Assembly (NCBI GenBank): GCA_021793575.1
Contig: JAJYSM010000002.1
Location: forward strand, 1-64,000
Length of the DNA: 64,000 bases
Source: Pseudomonadota bacterium
Lineage (GTDB): Bacteria > Pseudomonadota > Gammaproteobacteria > Xanthomonadales > Rhodanobacteraceae
Reading direction: 5' to 3'
Every line of letters begins with the position of its first letter. Within the stretch, counting starts at the first letter, position 1. The notes beneath the pieces were generated by a model that saw only the letters and a list, made by a program, of their open reading frames with translations, was not told the origin of the DNA and ran no database searches. Shown here piece by piece: positions 35,674-43,228 of this stretch. Both the position numbers and the translations under genes were made by a program.

Positions 35674-36570
35674 ATGGAATCAGCGATGCGCAAAGCCGCC
35701 GCCATGCATGCCCGCGCCCACGACACGGCGCGGCTGCTGCGCGCGCTGGGCAACGCGCGGCGGCTGCTGATCCTGTGCCGGCTGCACACCCGCGGCGAAG
35801 CCAGTGCCGGCCAGCTGGCCGAGGAGCTGGACCTGGGGCTATCGGCGCTGTCGCAGCATCTCAGCCGGATGCTCGCCGAGGGCCTGCTCAGCCAGCGCCG
35901 GCAGGGCCGCCAGCTGTTCTACCGCATCAGCGAATCCGCCTCGGGACAACTGCCGCGGTTGCTCGCCAGCATCTGCAGCGACGTTCCGCTGCCCACCCCC
36001 GCAACAGGAGATGACCCGATGAAACCGATCACCATGCTGGCCGCCGTGCTGGGCCTCAGCGTTGCCGCCAGTGCGGGCGTGCGCGCTGCGGATGGCTTCT
36101 GGCAGACCCCGACGATCCAGGGCGCCGGCAAGATGCACGCCCTGCCGCAGGCGGCCTACCAGCCCGACGCCAAGGCCACCTACAAGGTGGTGTTCGGCCT
36201 CACCGGCGCGGCCGCCAAGCCCGACCAGGTCAGCCCGGGGCTGGAACGGGTGGCGCGTGCGGTGAACCTGTACGTGCACGCCGGCGTGCCGCTGAAGCAC
36301 CTGCACTTCGTGGCGATCGCCTACGGCGCGGCCACCGCGATCGCGCTCGACGATGCCCACTACCAGAAGCAGTACGGCGTGCCCAACCCCAACCTGCCGG
36401 TGATCGCGCAGCTGCGCAAGGCCGGCGTCGACGTCGCCGTGTGCGGGCAGGCGGTGGCCGAGCACGAGTACAAGTACGACTGGATCGACAAGCGCGTGAC
36501 ACTGGCGCTGTCGGGGCTCACCACCATCATCGAGCTGCAGCAGAAGGGCTATGCCCTGATGCCGCTCTGA
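35674..36570 (+). CDS. ArsR-family (SqrR/BigR-like) regulator running in frame into a DsrE-family protein
   Basis: One 298-residue frame holds two proteins. Residues 1-~110 are an ArsR winged HTH (RLLRALGNARRLLILCRLH; GLSALSQHLSRMLAEGLL; GRQLFYRIS) with only two cysteines, Cys35 and Cys101. Their spacing of 66 equals that of the persulfide-sensing pairs in SqrR (41/107) and BigR (42/108). Residues 116-298 are a signal peptide plus a DsrE domain. The separate ribosome site for the second part, and the ATGA overlap that appears if one C of the run 35996-36000 is removed, argue that these are normally two genes. The regulator probably controls the whole downstream operon. ATG 35686, with GGA upstream, is an alternative start. 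Confidence 0.8.
   Translation: MESAMRKAAAMHARAHDTARLLRALGNARRLLILCRLHTRGEASAGQLAEELDLGLSALSQHLSRMLAEGLLSQRRQGRQLFYRISESASGQLPRLLASICSDVPLPTPATGDDPMKPITMLAAVLGLSVAASAGVRAADGFWQTPTIQGAGKMHALPQAAYQPDAKATYKVVFGLTGAAAKPDQVSPGLERVARAVNLYVHAGVPLKHLHFVAIAYGAATAIALDDAHYQKQYGVPNPNLPVIAQLRKAGVDVAVCGQAVAEHEYKYDWIDKRVTLALSGLTTIIELQQKGYALMPL
36019..36570 (+). CDS. periplasmic DsrE-family protein (internal start)
   Basis: Translation from ATG 36019, with ACAGGAG eight bases upstream, gives a 183-aa exported protein. The signal peptide is MKPITMLAAVLGLSVAASAGVRA, and the mature part is a DsrE/DsrF-like fold (YKVVFGLTG; ARAVNLYVHAGVP; LHFVAIAYGAAT; LRKAGVDVAVCGQAVAEH) with a single conserved-looking cysteine in VCGQ. 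DsrE proteins carry sulfane sulfur on a cysteine, so it may bind or relay persulfide in the periplasm for the cytochromes and DsbG-like protein encoded downstream. This start, rather than the ArsR fusion, is the one likely to give an exported protein. Confidence 0.75.
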   Translation: MKPITMLAAVLGLSVAASAGVRAADGFWQTPTIQGAGKMHALPQAAYQPDAKATYKVVFGLTGAAAKPDQVSPGLERVARAVNLYVHAGVPLKHLHFVAIAYGAATAIALDDAHYQKQYGVPNPNLPVIAQLRKAGVDVAVCGQAVAEHEYKYDWIDKRVTLALSGLTTIIELQQKGYALMPL

Positions 36571-36596
36571 TCCACCCTGGGCGCGCGGAGAGCAGC

Positions 36597-37541
36597 ATGC
36601 ACAAGGCACGAAGTCGCCGGCGCGGGCTGGCGCTGGCGCTGCTGACGGCGGCGATCGGCAGCACTGCAGCGGCGGCGCCGCCCGACTACCTGCCGCCGTG
36701 GAATCCGCCGCCCGCCGGCGGGGTGCAGTTCAGCGCACCGCCGGTGGACGCCATCGCCGACCTGCACGGCGACATCGTCGATCCGCAGCTGACGGTATTT
36801 TTCGCCGGCAACCAGTTCATGGTGGTGCACGACCTGCTGGCGGCGTTCCGGCAGGCCTATCCGCAGTACCGGCGCATCTTCGTCGAGACGCTGCCGCCGG
36901 GCATCCTGGCCAGGCAGATCGAGACCGGCTCGCTGGTGATGGGCAACCTGCGCATCGCGCTGAAGCCGGACGTGTTTACCGCCGGCAAGGCGTCGATCGC
37001 CGCACAGCAGAAACAACACGGCTGGTTTGCCGACACCTGCGACTACGCGCGCAACCCGCTCGCGATCCTGGTCGCGCAGGGCAACCCGAAAGGCATCCAC
37101 GGCCTGGCCGATCTCGGCCGCCCGGACGTGCGCGTGAGCATGCCGAACCCGGCGTGGGAGGGCATCGCGCGGCAGATCGAGGCCAGCTACCGCAAGGCCG
37201 GCGGCCAGGCGCTGGACACCGCGATCATGCACACCAAGCTGGCCGACGGCAGCACCTTTCTCACCCGCATCCATCATCGGCAGACGCCGCTGCGCGTGCT
37301 GCAGGGGGATTCCGACGCCGGCGTGGTGTGGTCGACCGAGGCGTATTTCCAGCAGCAGATCCTGCATCATCCGGTGCAGACGGTGGCGATACCGGCCGCG
37401 CAGAACAGCATGGCCACCTATACCGTCGCGCGCATGAAGGATGCGCCGCACGCGCAGGCGGCGAAGGATTTTCTCGCCTTCATGCAGACCCCGGCGGCGC
37501 AGGCGATCTACCGCAAGTACGACTTCCTGCCACCGCACTGA
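36597..37541 (+). CDS. periplasmic solute-binding protein, orphan
   Basis: A 314-aa exported protein (signal MHKARSRRRGLALALLTAAIGSTAAAA) with a type 2 periplasmic-binding fold resembling the ModA/sulfate-binding group: LTVFFAGNQFMVVHDLLAAFRQAYP, the hinge region NPLAILVAQGNPKGIHGLADLGRPDVRVSMPNP, and AGVVWSTEAYFQQQ. No ABC permease or ATPase gene is nearby, so it is probably not a transport component. In this operon it might bind an oxyanion such as thiosulfate or sulfite and deliver or sense it, but that is inference. ATG 36597 begins the signal peptide and lies 26 bases after the dsrE stop. Confidence 0.75.
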   Translation: MHKARSRRRGLALALLTAAIGSTAAAAPPDYLPPWNPPPAGGVQFSAPPVDAIADLHGDIVDPQLTVFFAGNQFMVVHDLLAAFRQAYPQYRRIFVETLPPGILARQIETGSLVMGNLRIALKPDVFTAGKASIAAQQKQHGWFADTCDYARNPLAILVAQGNPKGIHGLADLGRPDVRVSMPNPAWEGIARQIEASYRKAGGQALDTAIMHTKLADGSTFLTRIHHRQTPLRVLQGDSDAGVVWSTEAYFQQQILHHPVQTVAIPAAQNSMATYTVARMKDAPHAQAAKDFLAFMQTPAAQAIYRKYDFLPPH

Positions 37542-37551
37542 GAGGCACGGC

Positions 37552-38223
37552 ATGACCTTCACCCATCGCAAAGCGCGCATCCCGGGGCCACTGCTGGCGC
37601 TGCTGCTGGCTGCGCCGGGCGCCATGGCCGCAGACGCTGCCGTCATCGCGCAGCAGGGCAATGGCCGCGGCGCGCCAGCGTGCCAGACCTGCCACGGCGC
37701 GGATGGCGCGGGTCAGGCGGCGGCCGGGTTTCCGCGGCTGGCTGGCCTGAATGCGGCCTACCTGCGCAAGCAGCTGGACGATCTGGCCAGCGGTGCCCGC
37801 GGCAGCGCGGTGATGCAGCCGATTGCCACCGCGCTGAGCGCAGCGGAGCGCGCGGCGATGGCCGGCTACTACAGCGGGCTGCCGATCCCCGCCGCGCTGG
37901 CCCGGCCCGGCACGCCGATGCCGGCGGCCGACAGCGTGGGCGCGCAGCTGGCCCTGCGCGGCCGCTGGCCGCGGCAGGTGCCCGCCTGCGTGCAGTGCCA
38001 CGGCCCCGACGGCGTCGGCGTGGGCGCCCACTTCCCGCCGCTGGCGGGGCAGTCGGCCACCTATATCGCGGCGCAGCTGAAGGCATGGCAGCAGGGCACG
38101 CGTCACAACGATCCGCTGCAGCTGATGCAGCACATCAGCCACGCGCTGAGCGAGCAGGACATCGCCGCGGTCGCCGGCTGGTTTGCGGCGCAGCCGCTGC
38201 CGGCAGCGGGAGCAACGCGATGA
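37552..38223 (+). CDS. tsdB: diheme class I cytochrome c, TsdB-like
   Basis: A 223-aa exported cytochrome with two c-type heme motifs, CQTCH (about residue 48) and CVQCH (about 147), in two cytochrome c4-like domains (FPRLAGLNAAYLRKQLDDLASGAR; FPPLAGQSATYIAAQLKAWQQG). Such diheme proteins encoded directly before TsdA are the electron acceptors of thiosulfate dehydrogenase. The signal peptide ends near APGAMAADAA. It starts 10 bases after the binding-protein gene and overlaps the next gene by ATGA, so TsdB and TsdA should be made in fixed ratio. Confidence 0.85.
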   Translation: MTFTHRKARIPGPLLALLLAAPGAMAADAAVIAQQGNGRGAPACQTCHGADGAGQAAAGFPRLAGLNAAYLRKQLDDLASGARGSAVMQPIATALSAAERAAMAGYYSGLPIPAALARPGTPMPAADSVGAQLALRGRWPRQVPACVQCHGPDGVGVGAHFPPLAGQSATYIAAQLKAWQQGTRHNDPLQLMQHISHALSEQDIAAVAGWFAAQPLPAAGATR

Positions 38224-39170
38224 AGGCGCATCGGCTCGGCGCGCTGGCGCTGCTGGCACTGGCAGCCTGTTCCTCGCGGGTGCCGCCGCCGCCATCCGCG
38301 GCACCCGCGGCCAGCGCGCCTGCGGCGGTCGCGGCGCACCCTCGTGCTGTCGTCGACAGCACGGCAAAAGCGTTCACGCCGCCGCCCGAATCGGCGATAC
38401 CCGCCGGCCCGTTCGGCGACGCGGTGCGCCAGGGCCGCGCCATCTTCGTGCACACGCACGAGTACGCGAAGGCGTATGTCGGCAACGGCCTGCGCTGCAG
38501 CAACTGCCATCTCGACGCCGGCCGCCTCGCGCACTCGGCGCCGCTGTGGGGCGCGTATGTGGCGTATCCGCAGTACCGCCGCAAGAACGGTCATGTGAAC
38601 AGCCTGGGCGAACGCATCCAGGGCTGCTTCCGCTTCAGCATGAACGGCAAGGCGCCGCCGCTGGGCAGCCCCGAAATGGTGGCGCTGGAAAGCTATGCCT
38701 ACTGGCTGGCGACCGGCGCGCCGGTCGGTGCCCGGCTGGCCGGCGCGGGCTATCCGAAGCAGGGTTTCAAGCCGCCGCAGCCGCCGGACTATGCGCGCGG
38801 CCAGGCGGTATTCGTGCGCGACTGCGCGCTGTGCCACGGTGCCGACGGCCAGGGCCAGCAGGTGGCCGGCCGCTATGTGTTCCCGCCGCTGTGGGGGCCG
38901 CATTCCTTCAACTGGGGCGCCGGCATGGCGCAGCTGGACAACGCCGCCGCCTTCATCAAGGCCAACATGCCGCTGAGCCGCGGCGGCACCTTGAGCGACC
39001 AGGACGCGTGGGACGTGGCGATGTACATGGACGGCCACGAGCGCCCGCAGGATCCGCGCTACAAGGGAAATCTCGAACAAACACGCAGGCAGTACCACGA
39101 CTCGTCGCTGTCGCTGTACGGCACCGTGGTCGATGGCCGCCTGCTCGGCGCGCGGCCCGGTCACCGATGA
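38220..39170 (+). CDS. tsdA: thiosulfate dehydrogenase-like diheme cytochrome c lipoprotein, TsdA
   Basis: A 316-aa diheme cytochrome of the thiosulfate dehydrogenase family, which couples two thiosulfates to tetrathionate (and can work in reverse). GNGLRCSNCHLDAGR binds heme 1, and RDCALCHGADGQGQ binds heme 2. ERIQGCFRFSMNGKAPPLGSP holds the cysteine that in TsdA is an unusual axial ligand of the active-site heme. MALESYAYW-like VALESYAYWLATGAPVG is another signature. The start MKAHRLGALALLALAAC has lipobox LAAC, so it is probably an outer-membrane lipoprotein, and a Pro/Ala linker of ~30 residues follows. The start overlaps tsdB. Confidence 0.85.
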   Translation: MKAHRLGALALLALAACSSRVPPPPSAAPAASAPAAVAAHPRAVVDSTAKAFTPPPESAIPAGPFGDAVRQGRAIFVHTHEYAKAYVGNGLRCSNCHLDAGRLAHSAPLWGAYVAYPQYRRKNGHVNSLGERIQGCFRFSMNGKAPPLGSPEMVALESYAYWLATGAPVGARLAGAGYPKQGFKPPQPPDYARGQAVFVRDCALCHGADGQGQQVAGRYVFPPLWGPHSFNWGAGMAQLDNAAAFIKANMPLSRGGTLSDQDAWDVAMYMDGHERPQDPRYKGNLEQTRRQYHDSSLSLYGTVVDGRLLGARPGHR

Positions 39171-39189
39171 CGCCGCTGCCTGCCAATGA

Positions 39190-40026
39190 ATGCGCAGCCC
39201 ACCGCAACTCCCACTTACGCTGGATACCCGCGCCTTGAACAGCAGCAGCCTGAACCGCCCCGCCGCAACCGCCCGCCGCGCCATGCCGTGGATCGCGTCT
39301 CTGCTCGCGGCCCTGGCCGCCTGCGCGCAGGCGCAGGACGTGCCAGCGCCGATCCGCGCGCTGGCCGGCCAGGGCGTCACGATCAAGGGTCCGCTGACGG
39401 CACCGCCGGGCTTCAAGGGCTATGTCGGCGACTACCGCGGGCGGTCGCTGCCGATCTACCTGCTGCCCGACGGCCAGCACGTGGTGATCGGCACCCTGCT
39501 CGACGCCAGCGGCAACGACCTCACCCGCGCGCCGCTACAGGCCGCCGCCACGCCGTCGCTGGGCGCGGCGGCCTGGGCGCAGCTGGCCAAGGCCAGCTGG
39601 ATCGCCGAAGGCGCCACCCACCCGAAGCGCATCGTGTATGTGTTCACCGATACCGAGTGCCCGTATTGCCACAAGCTGTGGGCGGCCACCCAGCCGCTGC
39701 TGGCCGGCGGCGACGTGCAGGTGCGCCACGTGATGGTGGCGGTGATCGCGCCGCAGAGCCGCAGCCGCGCGGCGGCGATACTCGATGCGGCCAATCCGCA
39801 GGCGGCGCTGCAGCAGCACGAGCGCAGCTTCGGCCACAGCACGCTGGCACCGCTGCCGAACGTGCCCGCGGCCACCGCCCGCCGCATCGACGCCAACAAC
39901 GCGCTGATGGAAAAGCTGGGCATCGAGGGCACGCCGGCAACGATCTACAAAGACGCGGCTGGCCAGATTCGCATGCTGCAGGGCATGCTGCCCGAGGACC
40001 GCTTGAAGGCGATCTTCGGTGACTGA
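39190..40026 (+). CDS. DsbG/DsbC-like periplasmic thiol-disulfide protein
   Basis: A 278-aa thioredoxin-fold protein of the DsbC/DsbG type. An N-terminal dimerisation-like domain (VPAPIRALAGQGVTIKGPLTAPPGFKGYVGDYRGRSLPIYLLPDGQHVVIG) precedes the thioredoxin domain with active site DTECPYCHKLW and cis-proline loop GIEGTPATIY. DsbG reduces sulfenylated cysteines; here it may handle protein persulfides or keep the cysteine of DsrE or TsdA reduced. The signal peptide MPWIASLLAALAACAQAQ lies downstream of ATG 39190. A TTG at 39235, with GGAT nine bases before it, or ATG 39283 could be the real start. Confidence 0.82.
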   Translation: MRSPPQLPLTLDTRALNSSSLNRPAATARRAMPWIASLLAALAACAQAQDVPAPIRALAGQGVTIKGPLTAPPGFKGYVGDYRGRSLPIYLLPDGQHVVIGTLLDASGNDLTRAPLQAAATPSLGAAAWAQLAKASWIAEGATHPKRIVYVFTDTECPYCHKLWAATQPLLAGGDVQVRHVMVAVIAPQSRSRAAAILDAANPQAALQQHERSFGHSTLAPLPNVPAATARRIDANNALMEKLGIEGTPATIYKDAAGQIRMLQGMLPEDRLKAIFGD

Positions 40027-40915
40027 GCGAGCCGTCCTGCAGCCCACCGCGCCGCGCCCCGCCGTGCAGGCGTTCTTCCACGCGCCCAGCCACACCTTCA
40101 GCTACGTGGTGTGGGACCCGGCCACCCTGCAAGCGGCGGTGCTCGACAGCGTGCTCGACTACGACGCGGCGGCGGGACGCACCGGCCACGCGGCGGCGGA
40201 TGCGCTGGTCGCCTTCGTGCGGGCGCAGGGGCTGGGCGTGGATTGGGTGATCGACACCCACGTGCACGCCGACCATCTGTCGGCGGCGCCGTACGTGCAG
40301 GCGCAGCTGGGCGGCCGGCTGGGCATCGGCGAACACATCCGCACGGTGCAGGACACCTTCGGCCAGCTGTTCAACGCGGGCGGCGCCTTCCGCCGCGACG
40401 GCAGCCAGTTCGACCACCTGTTCGGGGACGGCGAGCGCTACGCGGTCGGTTCCATCGAGGCCGTCGCACTGCACACGCCCGGCCACACGCCCGCGTGCAT
40501 GACGCATGTGATCGGCGACGCCGCGTTCGTGGGCGACACGCTGTTCATGCCCGACTACGGCACTGCGCGCTGCGACTTTCCCGGCGGCGACGCGCGCACG
40601 CTGTACCGCTCGATCCAGAAAATCTTCGCGCTGCCGCCGGCCACGCGGGTGTTCCTGTGCCACGACTACAAGGCCGCAGGACGCGACACGTTCGTCGGCG
40701 AGACCGCGGTGGGCGCCGAGCGCGCCGGCAACATCCACGTGCATGACGGCATCGGCGAGGACGACTTCGTGCGCATGCGCCGCGCGCGCGACGCCACCCT
40801 GGCGATGCCGGCGCTGCTGCTGCCGGCAGTGCAGGTGAACATGCGCGCCGGGCAGCTGCCGCCGGCCGAGGACAACGGCGTGCGCTACCTGAAGATTCCT
40901 CTCGATGCGCTGTGA
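40019..40915 (+). CDS. persulfide dioxygenase-like metallo-beta-lactamase-fold protein (ETHE1/Blh type)
   Basis: A 298-aa metallo-beta-lactamase-fold protein. THVHADHLSAAPYVQAQLGG is the ETHE1/Blh form of the HxHxDH motif. HTPGHTPACMTHVIGDAAFVGDTLFMPDYGTARCDFPGG supplies the second His and Asp ligands and the Blh-specific sequence, and FLCHDYKAAGRD the last His. Enzymes of this type oxidise glutathione persulfide to sulfite with O2 at a single iron. It has no signal peptide, so it works in the cytosol on sulfur brought in or made there. The GTG start at 40019 overlaps the dsbG-like stop by eight bases. It closes the operon. Confidence 0.87.
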   Translation: MTERAVLQPTAPRPAVQAFFHAPSHTFSYVVWDPATLQAAVLDSVLDYDAAAGRTGHAAADALVAFVRAQGLGVDWVIDTHVHADHLSAAPYVQAQLGGRLGIGEHIRTVQDTFGQLFNAGGAFRRDGSQFDHLFGDGERYAVGSIEAVALHTPGHTPACMTHVIGDAAFVGDTLFMPDYGTARCDFPGGDARTLYRSIQKIFALPPATRVFLCHDYKAAGRDTFVGETAVGAERAGNIHVHDGIGEDDFVRMRRARDATLAMPALLLPAVQVNMRAGQLPPAEDNGVRYLKIPLDAL

Positions 40916-41073
40916 CCTGCGCTGCGCATGCCGGCCCTTCCACGCGACCGATCGCTGCCCGTCGCCACGATGCGCCGCGCTAGCTAGTCGGGACGTGAAA
41001 CTAGGAAATGGACATTTTTTTGTCTTAGAATGCGTTTCGAGGCCAGCTAGCGGCCGTTTTGTGGGATCTGGCC

Positions 41074-42291
41074 ATGCTTCACTCGTTTGCGCTCAAGAAC
41101 TTCCTTTCGTTCAAGGAACGAACCGAGGTGTCCTTTGCCCTGACTCAGAAGGCGAGTTCGCACGGCTGGGATGCGTCATCGCCAAGCGGCCAGCGTCTTG
41201 CCACGGCCTTGGCAGTGATCGGTGCCAATGGTGCCGGCAAGACGTCGCTCATCAAGCCGGTGGCGTTTCTGAGCTGGTTCATCAAGCACTCATTTCTGCA
41301 GAGCATCCCGAACGCACCGATGCCCATCAAGCCGCATTTCTCCGCACCACACGAGCCGATCGAGTTCGAGATTGAAGCCGACGACCTGGACGGCACGCTC
41401 TGGCGCTACGAACTGAAGGCGACGCCCGAACGTGTGCTGCACGAGGCCGTTTACAAGCGCCCGAACAAAAAGCGGGCGAAGTACTCCTATGTGTTCGAGC
41501 GGGACTGGGACGAAGCCTCGAAGGAATACATCATCAAGCAGGATGGCTTCGGCCTAAATCCTGCCGAGGCGAAGAAGGTTCGCCCAAATGCCTCGTTGAT
41601 TTCGACAGCAGCACAGTACGGCGTGGAGGCCGCACAACGCTTGGTCGGTGCCAACGTCGCCAGCAACATCATGCAGGTGGGTCGTGTTGATCCAAATCTC
41701 GGTTTCGTGAACGCGTCCATCTTCTTCCATGAAAATGCCGCTCTGAAGGCGCAGATGGAAACGTTGTTGCACGACCTGGATTTCGGCCTGTCCGGCGTGG
41801 AGATACGGAAACTGGACATTGCCATGCCACCGGAAATGAAGTTTCCAGAGGGCACAAAATTACCCGCGCAATATCAGGTTGTCGGCGTCCACACCTTGAA
41901 GAATGGTTCGCGGCACGAGCTTCAAATGATGGAGGAGTCCAGCGGCACGCGGACGGCGTTCACCCAACTCTGGTATCTGTTGAGTGTGCTGGCCAGTGGC
42001 GGCATCGCCGTGATCGACGAGTTGGAAAGCGACATGCATCCGCACATGATCGAACCCTTGCTCGATCTTTTCGCCAGCCCGCATACCAACCCGCACAACG
42101 CCCAGATCATCTTTACCAGCCATTCGATCGAAGTGATGGGCTTGCTTGGCAAATCCCAGGTCTTTCTTGTCGAGAAGAAGAACTGCGAGAGTGAGGCTTG
42201 GCGGCTGGACACGATGGACGGTGTGCGTGTCCAAGACAATCTGTATGCGAAATACATGAGCGGTGCCTATGGAGCCGTACCGCAACTATGA
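41074..42291 (+). CDS. AAA-family ATPase, RloA-like
   Basis: A 405-aa ATPase of the OLD/RecF-like ABC class. It starts MLHSFALKNFLSFKERTEVSF, the usual first strand, with Walker A in VIGANGAGKTSLIKPVAF, a signature-like MMEESSGTRTAFTQLWYLL, Walker B in GGIAVIDELESDMHP and switch histidine in IIFTSHSIEVMG. Paired with the downstream small protein it matches RloA-RloB (also described as AbiL-type) abortive-infection systems. The gene has a lower G+C content and different codon use from its neighbours, consistent with horizontal transfer. ATG 41074 is used; a TTG at 41059 is in frame and no strong ribosome site is visible. Confidence 0.85.
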   Translation: MLHSFALKNFLSFKERTEVSFALTQKASSHGWDASSPSGQRLATALAVIGANGAGKTSLIKPVAFLSWFIKHSFLQSIPNAPMPIKPHFSAPHEPIEFEIEADDLDGTLWRYELKATPERVLHEAVYKRPNKKRAKYSYVFERDWDEASKEYIIKQDGFGLNPAEAKKVRPNASLISTAAQYGVEAAQRLVGANVASNIMQVGRVDPNLGFVNASIFFHENAALKAQMETLLHDLDFGLSGVEIRKLDIAMPPEMKFPEGTKLPAQYQVVGVHTLKNGSRHELQMMEESSGTRTAFTQLWYLLSVLASGGIAVIDELESDMHPHMIEPLLDLFASPHTNPHNAQIIFTSHSIEVMGLLGKSQVFLVEKKNCESEAWRLDTMDGVRVQDNLYAKYMSGAYGAVPQL

Positions 42292-42830
42292 CGCCGTCAC
42301 CATCCAGCAAGACGCGCGCCGTCAAGGAAACCTTGCTGATCGTCTGTGAGGGCGATGCCGAGATGGCATTCGTCCGCTTTGTGAAACGCACGTATGCCGA
42401 CGCACTGGGGCGTGCCGTGCAGGCACACAATGCCAAAGGCAAAGGGGGCAAGCACGTCCTGGACACTGGCTTGAGCCGTGCGAAGAACAACCGCGCCTAC
42501 GACAAGGTCGTTCTGCTGCTGGATACCGATACCGACTGGAACGATGAACTGCGTGCCAGGGCACGAAAAGCCCGTGTCGGCAAACACCCGGTCAGCGTGA
42601 TCGAAGCATGCCCCTGCCTGGAAGCGTGGCTATTGCACGTCCTCGGCATCGAAACCGAAGGCGATAGTCAGCACATGAAGCAGACGTTCAAGGCCAACAC
42701 AGGTGTCCAGGCCCATGAACCTGCCTGGATGGAGAAGCGCCTCAGTCGCGAGACATTGGATGAAGCGAGAACGCGAGTATCACAACTGGCCGACTTGATG
42801 AATCACATGGGAATAGCGAAGAAGCCCTGA
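42288..42830 (+). CDS. RloB-like protein, partner of the AAA ATPase
   Basis: A 180-aa RloB-family protein. The Toprim-like pieces are LLIVCEGDAEMAFVRFVKR (with the conserved Glu) and VVLLLDTDTDWNDEL (with the DxD pair); the C-terminal CPCLEAWLLHVLGI is the RloB signature. Toprim-fold proteins of this kind are candidate nucleases of phage-defence systems, with the ATPase as sensor or regulator. ATG 42288 overlaps the ATPase stop (ATGA), so the two are made together. The ORF track start at 42198 is inside the upstream gene. Confidence 0.85.
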   Translation: MTPSPSSKTRAVKETLLIVCEGDAEMAFVRFVKRTYADALGRAVQAHNAKGKGGKHVLDTGLSRAKNNRAYDKVVLLLDTDTDWNDELRARARKARVGKHPVSVIEACPCLEAWLLHVLGIETEGDSQHMKQTFKANTGVQAHEPAWMEKRLSRETLDEARTRVSQLADLMNHMGIAKKP

Positions 42831-42856
42831 GGGTGTGAAATTTTCTACCTCAAGAA

Positions 42857-42876
42857 CGGAGAAAGTTAAATCTCCG
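42857..42876 (+). terminator. hairpin downstream of the RloAB pair, weak terminator candidate
   Basis: CGGAGA and TCTCCG form a six-base stem around an eight-base A-rich loop, 27 bases after the rloB stop. No run of T follows, so termination is uncertain. The remaining gap to 43228 shows no gene or repeat I recognise. Confidence 0.3.
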
Positions 42877-43228
42877 CTCCCTTGCTCCGTGCCCTGGCCG
42901 TCCTGGTCGACGCGCGAAGTACAGGAGAGTCAGGGTGTGTCTTGATGGTCATGCGGATACCGTAGTTCTGCGCAGCCGATATCCCAACCAAATTGAGCCG
43001 GCCAGTGAGGCTTGGGCCGTGGATATGGATGGGTCAGGGCGGGTGGTGCATACCGCCCACATCGTGTCGCCCTGACTTCATGGAAGTCTCGTGGCTGCGT
43101 CTTGTGTTGATACAAGAGGACTGCAGTGAACTGGGGGTGACTTCTGGCGGATGAAGCTGGCGGCGCGGCTGCCTATGCTGAGGCTTCCACGGCGCGCCGC
43201 GCGCCCCAGCCCCAGGATGCCCCGCACC

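Noticed and set aside
41020-41060. GACA-T6-TGTC dyad upstream of the RloA-like gene as a terminator or operator
   Set aside because: The stem is four bases only and the surrounding sequence gives no clear -35/-10 pair, so no feature was called.
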